Below, one piece after another: positions 32,351 to 42,138 of a DNA stretch of 64,000 bases. The position numbers were made by a program, and so were the translations under genes. Under the pieces are notes generated by a model. The model was not told the origin of the DNA, did not search any database, and saw only the letters and a program-made list of their open reading frames with translations. The DNA lies in assembly GCA_963931925.1 (NCBI GenBank), contig OZ007581.1, positions 28,198,312 to 28,262,311 of the forward strand. The letters are read 5' to 3'. This DNA comes from Onchidella celtica (taxonomy: Eukaryota; Mollusca; Gastropoda; Systellommatophora; Onchidiidae). Position 1 is the first letter of the stretch; every line of letters starts with the position of its first letter.

Positions 32351-32816
32351 GAAAATTGATTTAGTCATTTTCTGTGCAAGAATATATCAGTAGTTTTCAG
32401 TCATTTATGGTAGTTGCTCTTAAATAACCAGTGCTTTGCCAGGGGAGTTTTAGTATAAATCACTTGATTCACAGGTGTATGCACATTGGCAAAGACACGT
32501 CTTATAAGTGATAATAGGCAAGACTTCAGGTTCCATAAAAGTATGCATATACCAACATGAATCACATTATTTAGCGAAAATTTTAGACATTTACAGTTTT
32601 TGCATTTCCCTTAACTTTTTGGTTCCAATTTGATTGTTCTTCGGGCTTCCTACTTCTACCGTATTTACTTGAATATTGTCACTGATTCATGATAATGGCA
32701 TATGTCAGACGTATGCCAATCTTATGTATAGTACATGCCACCACCAAGTGTAAATCCAGCACTGCTTCAGTCAGTGGTTCCTTGTACTAATTAATGGTCC
32801 TTGCTTGTCTTCCCAG

Positions 32817-32986
32817 ATGATGCTCAACAAATTCCATTTGGATCCAAAACGGAACTTTCTCTGCTCTGAAGAATTCGAACTAGACAAAGCAAGACAGTAC
32901 AGTGGGCTGGAGAGCTGGTGGAAGGATTCCCTGCTACCAACAGCTCAAAGCATTGGTTTGGACATTATGAAAGATGTTGCTTACAG
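32817..32986 (+). CDS. Possible internal exon, unrecognised protein
   Basis: The acceptor CTTGCTTGTCTTCCCAG precedes ATG ATG in phase 0. The peptide is well composed (NKFHLDPKRNFLCSEEFELD, KARQYSGLESWWKDSLLPTA, QSIGLDIMKDVAY). A donor-like TTACAG|GTCTGG follows at 32987; otherwise the frame continues four more residues to a stop at 33006. It could join the candidate exon at 31530 (phase 0) and the one at 37680 (phase 2 to 2), with the LINE sitting in the intervening intron. Family not recognised. Confidence 0.4.
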
Positions 32987-33146
32987 GTCTGGTCAGTTCT
33001 TCAACTAGTCTTAGTCTCCTCTGCTTAGTGTTTTGATGACTCAGAGAAAATGTCAGGCAAAATAAGTTTTTACATTTTTTTTTGGTATTGTTTCTGAATT
33101 ATTTCTTATGCGAGGCTTTGCAGCATACAGTTTTTTCTTTTTGCTA

Positions 33147-33158
33147 TATCCTCATAGT
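33147..33158. repeat. LINE target-site duplication, left
   Basis: TATCCTCATAGT, identical to 37212-37223, flanks the LINE in direct orientation, as expected for target-primed insertion. Confidence 0.7.
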
Positions 33159-33183
33159 TCGTCCATCAGGTATGATGATGACC

Positions 33184-34335
33184 TTAACAACACCAGAGGA
33201 ATAAAGAACAGAAATTGTTGAGAATTTCAACACATGGACAATAAAGAGAACTAAAGGACACAGAGGACAGAATGGAAAGACTGTTCTTTCGTGACTTATG
33301 GCTTCTCATGTGACTGATAAGTCCTATTTTTGCCCTGCAGACCCTTCCGCATAAATGACAAGAGTGCTCCGTTGGTTCAGTACCACTGGGCCTTTTCTTG
33401 CGCCGTTCTCTTTTTTTGATAGCCTGCTGGACTCTGTCAGCTTCCCATGCTTTGCTGCCTCTGGTAAGGGCCGCCTTCCAATTTGCACGATCAAGCGAGA
33501 GCTTTTCCCACTCACTCACATCAATGGCAAAGGCCTTCAGTGATTGCTTGAGAGTGTCTTTGTAACGTCTCTTTGGGGCCCCAACATTCCTCGTTCCATT
33601 GGAGAGCTCAGAGAAGAAGATTTGCTTAGGGAGTCTGGAGTCGGGCATTCTGACAACATGTCCTGCCCAACGTAGCTGAATTTTTTTCAGGTGGCAGAAG
33701 ATGCTCAATTCCTTGGCACGATTGAGGACCTCAGTGTCTGGAATTTTATCCTGCCATTTGATCCTTAGGATCTTTCTAAGGCAGGCCAGATGAAAGTGAT
33801 TTAGCTTTCTGGCATGCGATTGGTACACTGTCCAGGTTTCAGCCCCATAGAGTAGGGTGGGAAGGACCACAGCATTGTACACTTTCAGCTTAGTGTCTGT
33901 GCGAATGCCGGCAACATCCCATACTCTCTTTCGAAGCCTGCCAAATGCAGAGCTGGCTTTGCTGATTCTTGAGAGAATTTCAGTATCAACACGAGCCGCG
34001 GAAGACAGTGTACTGCCAAGATAGGTGAAGTTCTCCGACACCTTCAGAAGACTGTCATGGACTTTGATATTTGGGGTCACAGGATACTTGTCGTCTGGAG
34101 TATGCTGATGGAGCACTTCCGTCTTCTTTGTGCTTATTGTGAGGCCAAAGTTGTCACAGGCACTAGAGAACTTATCAACACAGTTTTGCATGCTATCCTC
34201 ATCGTGTGCCAGAAGTGCACAATCATCAGCAAATAGTAGGTCACAGACTTGAGTACTTTTGGTTTTGGTTTTTGCCTGAAGTCTCCTGAGGTTGAATAGA
34301 CTGCCATCAGTTCGGTACTTGATGAGGAGAGCTAA
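33184..34335 (-). pseudogene. LINE reverse transcriptase C-terminal half and zinc finger
   Basis: The frame carries KYRTDGSLFNLRRL, then the catalytic FADD in VCDLLFADDCALLA. It continues with LTISTKKTEVLHQ, FTYLGSTLSS, VLPTLLYGAETWTVYQSHAR, LNHFHLACLRKILRIKWQDK and LRWAGHVVRMPDSRLPKQIF. The last part has WKAALTRGSKAWE and a C-terminal finger CHLCGRVCRAKIGLISHMRS-H (C-X2-C-X12-H-X3-H). This is the thumb and tail of an APE-type LINE protein. It is separated from the upstream reverse-transcriptase half by a frameshift near 34330. Confidence 0.85.
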
Positions 34336-34995
34336 AGGCTTCTTGTAGCACTGCAGAGAACATGATGCTGAACAGAGTTGGGGCTAAGACACAACCCTGT
34401 TTTACCCCATTTGTGACAGCAAAGGGCTCTGAAACACTGCCGTTGCTTTTGACTGCAGCTTGCATGCCATCATGAAACTGGCGCACTATTATGATGAATT
34501 CGGGTGGACACCCAAACTTCGCCAAGATTTTCCAGAGGCCTTCACGACACACTGTGTCAAATGCTTTTGTGAGGTCAACAAATGTGATGTACAGCGCTTT
34601 ATTTTGTTCCATGCATTTTTCCTGAATCTGTCTGGCAGCAAATATCATATCCGCCGTTCCCCTTTCTTTACGAAAGCCACATTGGCTCTCGGGAAGCAAG
34701 TCATTTGACGAGAGGTGATCAAGAAGGCGATTCAGAAGCATTCTTGCCAATATTTTGCCAGCAATTGAAAGTAGAGAGATTCCCCGATGGTTGTCACAGA
34801 CTTGGCTGTCCCCTTTGTTTTTGTACAGATGGATGATTGAAGCATCTTTGAAGTCCTGTGGCAGCTTCCCTGCTTTCAACATATGATTGAACAACTCGGT
34901 CAACCTTTCAATAAGCTTTTCTCCACCGAAGGCATACACCTCAGCAGGAATTGAATCCACGCCTGGTGATTTGTTAATGATTTGTGGCAGTTCGG
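34307..34995 (-). pseudogene. LINE reverse transcriptase N-terminal half
   Basis: Encodes KSPGVDSIPAEVYAFGGEKL, DFKDASIIHLYKNKGDSQVC, NHRGISLLSIAGKILARMLL, LLPESQCGFRKERGTADMIF, YITFVDLTKAFDTVCREGLW and GVKQGCVLAPTLFSIMF: reverse-transcriptase blocks 1-4 in order. Frameshifts separate it from the endonuclease frame (about 34990) and from the FADD block (about 34330). Confidence 0.85.
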
Positions 34996-36551
34996 GTCTC
35001 ATTTGCTGTGAATGGCTTGGCAAGAGCTGCATTAATAGGAGTCTGAGGGAGGCGGTCAATGGACTCAGTATTTATATTTGATGGCCGATTTAGCACACCT
35101 CCGAAATGTTCTGCCCAACGCTGAATTATGGCATTCAATTCAACAATGCGTGTTGAACCATCTGACGCAAGAAGTGGCGTAGTGCCAGAGCGGGATGGTC
35201 CAAACACAGCTCGGAGGCTCTCAAAGAACTTTCTAGTGTTGTTTGTGTCGGCATATTTCTGAGTTTCTCTTACTCGCTCTTCAAGCCAGTCATTTTTCAT
35301 TTTCCTCAGCTTCTTCTGGAGTACACCCTTACATGCACGCAGTGCATCAGCTTTTGCTGTGGAAGAGGGGTCACTGCAGTGAGCTTGGATGAGACTATTT
35401 TTTTCTTTGATGAGCACTTTGATTTCATTATCATTATCATTGAACCAGTCCTGGTGCTTGCGGACAGGAAAACCAACTGTGCTGCTGGCGCAAGAGTGTA
35501 CAGTCGTATTTAGGTCAGTCCAGCTCTGTTCAATGTTCTCAGGGTCAAAAGTCACGCAATCCAATTTTGAGGAGAGTTCTGATGAGAGCTCGCTCTGTTT
35601 CTCAGCTGAGCAGAGTTTTGAAACATTTAGGCGTTTAGGTGGCGCTTTCCCTTGAGGGCGTCTATTGCGCCTCAATGTTAGTCTGAGCTTGCAAACAATG
35701 AGTCTGTGGTCAGTTCCACACTCGGCACCACACATCGCCTTTGTTACAAGGACATCCTTTCTGTCAGACTTCCTCACAATGACATAGTCTATGAGATGCC
35801 AATGCTTTGAGCGGGGATGCATCCATGACGTTCTGTTTCTCACGGGGAGACTAAAATTTGTGTTGGTAATGAACAGGCCAAATTCAGCGCACAAAGTAAG
35901 TAAGCGCAACCCATTGTTATTGCATGAACCAACTCCATGAGGGCCCAAAACATTTGGCCACGCTGAGATTTCGGAGCCAACCCTAGCATTGAAGTCCTCC
36001 AAGAGAATCAGCTTATCAGCTGCCGGGACAGAGCATATGACAGATTCTAGATCAGAATAGAACTTGTCTTTGGCTTCATCTGGGTTTGTCATGGTGGGCG
36101 CATATGCGCTAATGAGGGTGGCTGACTGGCTTTTCCCAACTGGGATCCTGAGTGTCATTAGCCTGTCATTTATTTCAATTGGCATGGACTGCAAGTTTCT
36201 GACAAGGTCATTTTTAATTGCAAACCCAACACCATGCTGTCTCGGTTCGACTGCACCCTTGCCTTTCCAGAAGAAGGTGTATCCACCACTGAGCTCTTTG
36301 AGTTGGCCACTATCAGGGAGTCTGGTCTCACTGAGTGCCACTATGTCCAGGTTGTACCTGCTGAGCTCAATGGCAATAAGTGCAGTGCGTCTTTCCGGGT
36401 TGTTTGAGTTGTCCTGTAGTGTGCGTATATTCCAGGCTCCTAGCCTGAGTAAGCTGAATTTCTTTTTGTTTCGACCGCAAAAAGGGATCCCCACTGGTCG
36501 CGGTATACCAGTCAGGGTGATGTGAAGTGGGCTTTCTTTAGGGCACCTTTT
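34974..36551 (-). pseudogene. LINE endonuclease domain
   Basis: The frame opens after a stop at 36552-36554 with no usable ATG. It carries the exonuclease-endonuclease-phosphatase motifs LRLGAWNIRTLQDN, DIVALSETRLPDSG (catalytic Glu), ATLISAYAPT, LILLEDFNARVG (usually GDFN; here EDFN), RTSWMHP, HLIDYVIVRK and GTDHRLIVCKL (catalytic Asp-His). A linker toward the reverse transcriptase follows, with RKFFESLRAVFGP and a RWAEHFGGVLNRPS block. Upstream sequence (36555-37211, minus) is GC-rich and is probably the element's 5' UTR or a degraded first frame. Confidence 0.85.
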
Positions 36552-37211
36552 CTAGCCCCTTCCTCAGTTGAGGTGAGCAGTGCTATCCTTAAATAAGGCT
36601 GCTCAGCTACTGTGGGTGCTGCCTCCCCACGCCTCCACTTCAATCGACGATGAAGCGACCATAGCCCACAGCCACCAACGTGTAGGTCTGTGCTAACAGC
36701 TTCCAGTCTATCCAAACCTGCTGCCACCGCACTCGCCCATCGCCGTTGGAATTTTGAGAGGAAAGAAGACGAGACAAAGATGAAAGAAGACGAGGTGAGT
36801 GTTAAGACTGGCGCAAAGAATTTGTTTTTAGTGAGAAAGAGCTGCGCAAACATCAGACTCACTCTCTCGCCTGGACACAACTTATCCAAGTGGCAAGACA
36901 GGGTCAAGACGACTGGAAATGTATCCAGGTGCAGGAGGATGCCAGAGGGACAGTCATATTGCCTGACCGGCTGCCTGTAGGCTACTCCACAGCCTCGCAG
37001 TCCCAACTGACTAGGGTGAAAGACCCAAACCAAAGAACACCAATACTGGTGGATGCTCTGTGTCACGATATCCAGGCCAGAGTGACGGTATATTGCCATC
37101 TGCCCTATCAATCAACCACTGGCCTGCTGCCGCCAGCTTCGAAGCTGCGTCCGGGAAGTTTGCTCAATTCTTCGTCTGTGATTTAGGCAAACAAGCCTAT
37201 GACCACACCGC

Positions 37212-37223
37212 TATCCTCATAGT
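37212..37223. repeat. LINE target-site duplication, right
   Basis: TATCCTCATAGT, matching 33147-33158. The bases before both copies (GC/GCTA) are also alike. Confidence 0.7.
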
Positions 37224-37384
37224 CATTCCATAATTGCCTATGTCATTTTTTGTGTGTTTTAAAATGAAATGCTTACCTTAATCAGACAATCGTGCTGCAC
37301 AGTTCAATAGTTATGGTTTTATTTCGTTGACTTAAGAGTTTTTAAAGGAAAACCCATATCTACCTAAATCATTGTTTTAGACTG
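37224..37384. other. Spacer, nothing identified
   Basis: AT-rich sequence continuing the pre-insertion site of the LINE. Confidence 0.4.
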
Positions 37385-37480
37385 CCAGTAGGGGAGCATA
37401 GACTAATTACCAAGCCTAATAAAGAAAATCACGAGTTGTATTCACTGTCTAGCTATGGCTTTCCATGTAAAATATTATAC
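37385..37480 (+). repeat. Dispersed repeat M2, core copy
   Basis: AAGCCTAATAAAGAAAATCA, CGAGTTGTATTCACTGTCTA and GCTATGGCTTTCCATGTAAA align with the M2 core at 12985-13060. Confidence 0.55.
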
Positions 37481-37679
37481 TCCCCTAACACCAGCTACAA
37501 TTATAATCGGAGTAAACAGTTTTCTTTGATTTTCAAAAGGCACTAAAAAAAAAATGACTTCAACAATTGTGGAATGACTGCCGATATTTTGAAATTGTGC
37601 CCAAGATAGTTTCTCGCCAGAAATGACCTGAACTTTTCATCCTTCTTACCTCATAAATCATCTCACAATTTATTTCCAG

Positions 37680-37737
37680 AATGGTGGGACACTTGTCAAC
37701 TGTCAGTGTTTGGTCTTTTGTCCAGCCCAGGATGGAG
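37680..37737 (+). CDS. Possible short exon (weak)
   Basis: A 58-base block lies between the acceptor AATTTATTTCCAG and the donor ATGGAG|GTGAGA, both good matches. In the phase left by the candidate exon at 32817-32986 it reads without a stop (MVGHLSTVSVWSFVQPRME). A different frame reads NGGTLVNCQCLVFCPAQDG, so the frame is uncertain. Listed only because the splice sites are good and the phases fit. Confidence 0.25.
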
Positions 37738-37813
37738 GTGAGAAATTTGAATGATGCAGCCTGGGAAACGGGTAACAGGTATGTTGGGGTGTCTCAGTAA
37801 TCAATGGCCCACT

Positions 37814-37978
37814 CAGTGGCGGACCTACATTTTGGGACCTTGAAATGTGAACTGTTATGGGGCCAATTCGCAACCAGCAACAATTGGGCAACATCCAAAA
37901 TTCACTGATTTAAAAAAAAAAGTTTCTTCAGGGCCCTGAAGTTTAATCTTCATTAGTTTCATAGTGGATCCGTCACTG
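37814..37978. mobile_element. hAT-like MITE, copy 2
   Basis: Ends CAGTGGCGGACCTACATTTT and, reverse-complemented, CAGTGACGGATCCACTATGA. It is the 1294-1581 element in inverted orientation without the internal duplication. Flanking octamers GGCCCACT and AACCCACC agree at 5 of 8. Confidence 0.65.
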
Positions 37979-38769
37979 AACCCACCTTGCATCCAGATTT
38001 GTATAGGATTTCAGTAGGGTTACTAAAAGGCGTGTTCCCACACAGCAAACTGACCTCGGCACTGTGCCGTAACCAACCATTTTACACAAAACGATGTCAT
38101 TCCCAGTGAGAAGTTGATGCCTGTAACAGCTGAGGTTGTTCTAGCACGTTATAGTAGGGGGGAGTTTGTTGATCTAACTACAACCCTTTAGAAAACGAAA
38201 CTGTTACAGCTGTAGAATAAAAAAAACACGAGATCCGACGATCGATTGAATAATACTAAAGTTTAATAACTGTATCTTAACAATAAAATACTAGGAAGGC
38301 ACCAACGAACAAGTAAATACCCTACGCCACAGAGAAGGAAAACTCACTTACTCACCGACCAACCACTCACATGGGTCCATATCCCAAGACCCTGGAGAGG
38401 TATTCTCAGTTAATCGCAGCTGTCTCTGCTGTCATAGAAATGTCGAGGTTAATTTTTGTCGTTTCACATTCAAAGATTAATGAATACTGATGTTAAGAAA
38501 TAAAGACATTCAAGTTGTATTTGGCATGTATAGATGGTTTGAAAAAAGGTATGCAGATTAGATTCGAAAAATAAGTTTTTAAGAAGCAGATAAGATAATA
38601 TCTTGTCAGATAAATTAGGCCCCCTCAATTGTCAAGAATGTAAAATTATCCCATGTATTTTTATCCTTCAGGATGATAACCGTGTACCAGCTGTTAAGAA
38701 CAGTGCCTTTCGGTTTACGAATAATAATTCTTGTTGCATAGAAATGATGTTCCAGCACAGGAACGTAGG
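37979..38769. other. Intergenic, nothing identified
   Basis: AT-rich. The plus-strand frame at 38603-38800 runs into the tandem repeat and has no domain. Confidence 0.4.
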
Positions 38770-39105
38770 AATCCTATGTAAGACTAACATGTCGGATTGA
38801 TGCAGACAGAAAGGACATCATTCCTGTGCAGGATTTAAGTCTGAACAAAATAGTATCCTCGTCTGATTGCCAAAACAGAACGATGCCATTCCTAAATTCA
38901 AACTTGATGTCTGTCATACATGGAACTCCTACATCGGACTGATGCAGACAAAAATGGTATCATTCACATGTAGGATATAAGTCAGAACCAAACAGTATTC
39001 TCATCAGATTGCCAACATCGGATCGATGTCATTCCTATGCACAAACTTCATGATGTCAATCCTACATAGAATTCCTACACCGGATTGTTGTAGACAAAAA
39101 TTACA
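38770..39105. repeat. Tandem repeat, about 147-bp unit, 2.3 copies
   Basis: Units start near 38772 (TCCTATGTAAGACTAACATG), 38927 (TCCTACATCGGACTGATGCA) and 39071 (TCCTACACCGGATTGTTGTA). Shared words include CAGACAAAAATGG, TCTGATTGCCAA/CAGATTGCCAAC, GATGTCATTCCTATGCACAA and CTTGATGTC. One inverted copy is at 2729-2845. Confidence 0.6.
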
Positions 39106-40359
39106 GCATTTATCTATTTAACTCCTCCGGCCGTAGGTCTATGATACTAGCAAAACGATAAAGAGTTCTGTATTGAACGATCGATATTTTTCTTCCCCCT
39201 GCATGACGCGTCTCACTCGGCGACCTTCCTTCCCCCCCCCCCTCTCGCCAGCAAGGCCGGTATTTCCCTTTGATGTCGCTGTGTGGCTTGTTTGTCTCAC
39301 TGTAGAAAATCCAGAAGCGTCTGGAAGATTCTGCAGTGTCCGAGATTACGCTAGGTCGACCTTGAGTGATGTAATGCTGTGACGTGTCTGTGTACGATTG
39401 GGTGGCCTGTATGTGTCCCGAACGATCTAGGTCTGTCTCGTGCTTATGGGGCGGTAAAGCCGCTTCCTGAACGTTCCTGGACAGAATATATATAAGGAGG
39501 GCCAGGCGAGTAGGATAGTGTGTGCAAACCATGGATGCAGGTCGTAGGTGTAACTCTAGTCGTGGTCAGATATATTATAGTGCCTTCCCTGCTAGGTGTA
39601 AGTAACTTGTGGATATCAGCTCGTGTTTACAGTTATTAAAGTTAGTATTAATTGTTCATCGGATCCTGTTATTTATTTCTACAACAGTTCGAGACAGTTT
39701 CGTTTTTAAGGGGCAGACGATCAGTTCATCTGACTCTCCCCATCATAACGTGCTGAAATTTGCATCAACTGTTACAAGTTCATTCATCTATAACTTGAGA
39801 GCAAAACATATAAGTAGATCTAGATCTGGATCATGTACATGACAAGGTTTCGAGATCGACTCGTCCAGATCAAAGTTCACAAGAGAATGGAAAATGTCCT
39901 ATTTTGGATAATCCTTTACATCTCCATCTACTTAATGGGAAATTTGCAAACTGAAATACGGTATTGATTTATTGCACTGGGAAGAATTTGAGTAGAACTG
40001 GTCTAAAGAGGCAAAGTCGAACAAAGTTTATGGCTCATCTTCGACAGTCGTATTGCTAATATAAACACAGCATACAATACGACAAGGGGTCAAACCAGAA
40101 ATGGAAAGAAAAAGGGGGGGGGGGGAATTCCAATATGTAGAAATCATGACGAAAGCCTCGAAAATCTAAACCTTCGGTAATGAGAGTTTGTGTTATCGGG
40201 TTGATTTGATACAGTGCACGTATTTGAAAAGGTCAGGACTCCATTAGATTTCATTCATTTCAATGAAAGGATTATGTCTCAAGCAAATGGACAAAGACAT
40301 GGGAGATTAATTTGACCATCCGCAATTCGCCACAGTGAGGCATCATAGTTAGATGTGTG
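39106..40359. other. Left flank of element A; promoter-like patch
   Basis: AT-rich with a C run at 39229-39243, an AGTAGATCTAGATCTGG word at 39812 and a G run at 40117-40127. A TATATATAAGGAGG sequence at 39489-39502 followed by GC-moderate sequence resembles a retroelement promoter, but no LTR partner is present in the window. Confidence 0.35.
40355..40359. repeat. Element A target-site duplication, left
   Basis: GTGTG immediately before the 5' LTR, matching 47401-47405. Confidence 0.85.
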
Positions 40360-41157
40360 TGTCACGAGTGGAGTGAGTGCAATTAAGGGGATTGCTACAG
40401 AGCGGGTGTAGAGTAAGAAGGGCTCACAGTAGACAGCAAGTTAAGCGTGCTGTTGTGAGTAGTGGGGGGGTCTGAAGGAGGCGAAAGCGCTGTATAACTA
40501 TCACTGCAAGTTAGAAGGTCCGACGGAGCGGACCTGTGAATAAGAGCCCATCGGGCGGACATAAAGGAAGCAGTCGAGAAGACTAGTGGAAGAGTCTTTC
40601 CAGTAATGACTGGTGTCGGGGACGGGCCGAAGAGCCACCTCGATGAGCACAAGTGATAGGCCAGCATAGGGCCGGGGGCCATACATAGGCCAGAAGTGAG
40701 ACTGTCGGTGCAGGACAGTAGAGGCACATAAAGTCGTGGCAGTCAGGCCACGGACAGGGACGTAGATATGAGAGTGAATGAGATACTATATTATTGCCAT
40801 GATGATGGGCAAGTGAACTGATAAGTTGTATGACAATAGGAAGGTGATGTTGAGAGACTGCGGTGCCAGTGAATCATTAATGTACTATTAAGACCCTGAG
40901 GGGAGAGGCTGAGGCCGAAGTGCCTTTAGAAGTAACTACCGGATCGTGGATCCGAGGAAGAGTGCATGTGAGAGTAAGGCCGTTGTACGGCAGTGAAGTT
41001 CAATAATATAATGTATGTAATTGCGCTATTATCTGTATAATTTATGTATAATAAATGTGTGAGTCTGATGGATTGTTTTGTTAAGTGTTAAACTTGTTTG
41101 TTCGTGATTGTCGTCCTGTCATAAACTATTACATCTCCCAGTCTGGGATTTGTGACA
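40360..41157 (+). repeat. Family A 5' LTR
   Basis: 798 bp, TGTCACGAGTGG ... GGGATTTGTGACA; the terminal six bases TGTCAC and GTGACA form an inverted repeat. Near-identical to 46603-47400. AATAAA at 41050-41055 is a candidate polyadenylation signal. The antisense frame at 40395-40727 recurs in the other LTR only because the LTRs are identical. Confidence 0.95.
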
Positions 41158-41158
41158 C

Positions 41159-41194
41159 TGGGGGCTCGTCCGTTGTGACACTGGGGGCTCGTCC
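41159..41194 (+). other. Duplicated tRNA-Pro-type primer binding site
   Basis: TGGGGGCTCGTCC (41159-41171) starts one base after the LTR and matches the first 13 bases of the classical tRNA-Pro primer site. The same 13 bases recur at 41182-41194 because the junction TGTGACACTGGGGGCTCGTC is tandemly duplicated. Complementarity stops after 13 bases in both copies. Confidence 0.75.
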
Positions 41195-42138
41195 TGTTTA
41201 CCTGTGGTCATTTTGACATTGTGTATTCGTTATATCTAGTTGTTTTTCTGTTGTGCTAGGAATTCATGCTGTTGTCTTTGTTCGTGGGATGAATGGAAAT
41301 TTCATGATGATATGATTTATGTATGTTTATGAATAATAATATGTATTGATGCATGTATTACTATGAATAGGTATTAATGTGTATTTAAACTTTCCAGAGT
41401 GTGTGCGTGCCAGCCTGTAGAGGTCAAGCAGCCAGAGCTCCGAGAAAACGGGAGAAATTTAGATCAAGGGTGAAAGTTAAGTGAAATTCTGAAATTTTGT
41501 ACCCTGGATTGAGGGCTGTCTTTTCATCTGTCTGTTTCCCTGTTTTTGCTGTTTTTGTCGTAATTCATTATACGGGCGGTGGCGCGGGTTTGCTGTGGTG
41601 AGCGTAGTTTATCCTCTTCGGGAGGTGGGCTAAATTGGGAACTTCGTTCATCACAGTGAACAGTTCTGTAGGGACCTGTATTTTTGTTTAGATTGTAGCG
41701 TTCTATCTTCCTCGTTGTTTTAGGAAGACGTTTCTCTTGTCCCTCTCTTCCATATTTGTAGATACGTTCTTTTTTTTCAGACTCTGTTCTTGTTCGTACC
41801 GTGTTGTGTAATCGGCGTAGTAGGTTGCATTTTTTTTTTCCATTATAGTTTTTTTTTGTAGAAGCTTTGTCCTAGTCTGGTTCGTTGTCCTTGACGTACT
41901 TGTGGTCCTTCTACTGTATTTCTTCATTCTTGTCGTTCTATTTTCTTTTATAATTAATAGTGCTATACATTTTATAGATATAGAATTAGTGTGCTGTAAA
42001 GGTAAATTTCTGAATTGTATTTGGGACAATTGGGTATTGTTATATCTGGTGTGATCTCAGGTCTCTGGTCGTATCGTTAGTGATCATACCGACAGGTTGG
42101 TCCTCTTATAATACATACCATAACCATAAATCTGTGAA
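41195..42138 (+). other. Family A leader
   Basis: Non-coding, T-rich leader. The segment 41660-41780 (TTTGTTTAGATTGTAGCGTT, CTTCCTCGTTGTTTTAGGAA, GACGTTTCTCTTGTCC) matches 50175-50275 in the family B derivative, and GGGCGGTGGCG at 41574 matches 50007. It could carry packaging or dimerisation signals (inference). Confidence 0.6.

Larger units (their letters stand above)
33159..37211 (-). mobile_element. Non-LTR retrotransposon (LINE), minus strand
   Basis: A 4.05-kb element with apurinic-type endonuclease, reverse transcriptase and a C-terminal CCHH finger, bounded by 12-bp direct repeats TATCCTCATAGT. The 3' end (33159-33183) has an (ATC)n-like CATCATCAT tract rather than poly(A). Two frameshifts (near 34990 and 34330) and a missing ATG make it inactive. 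The clade is not certain; it resembles RTE/CR1-group elements. Confidence 0.85.

Noticed and set aside
36064..36525. Plus-strand frames opposite the LINE
   Set aside because: Shadows of the minus-strand endonuclease and reverse transcriptase frames.
39086..39686. Solo LTR bounded by TGTTGTAGA and TCTACAACA
   Set aside because: The left end lies inside the 147-bp tandem unit, so the match is probably accidental, and no target duplication flanks it.
40395..40727. Antisense 110-residue frame identical at 46638-46970
   Set aside because: Identity follows from the two LTRs of element A; no evidence of selection on the protein.
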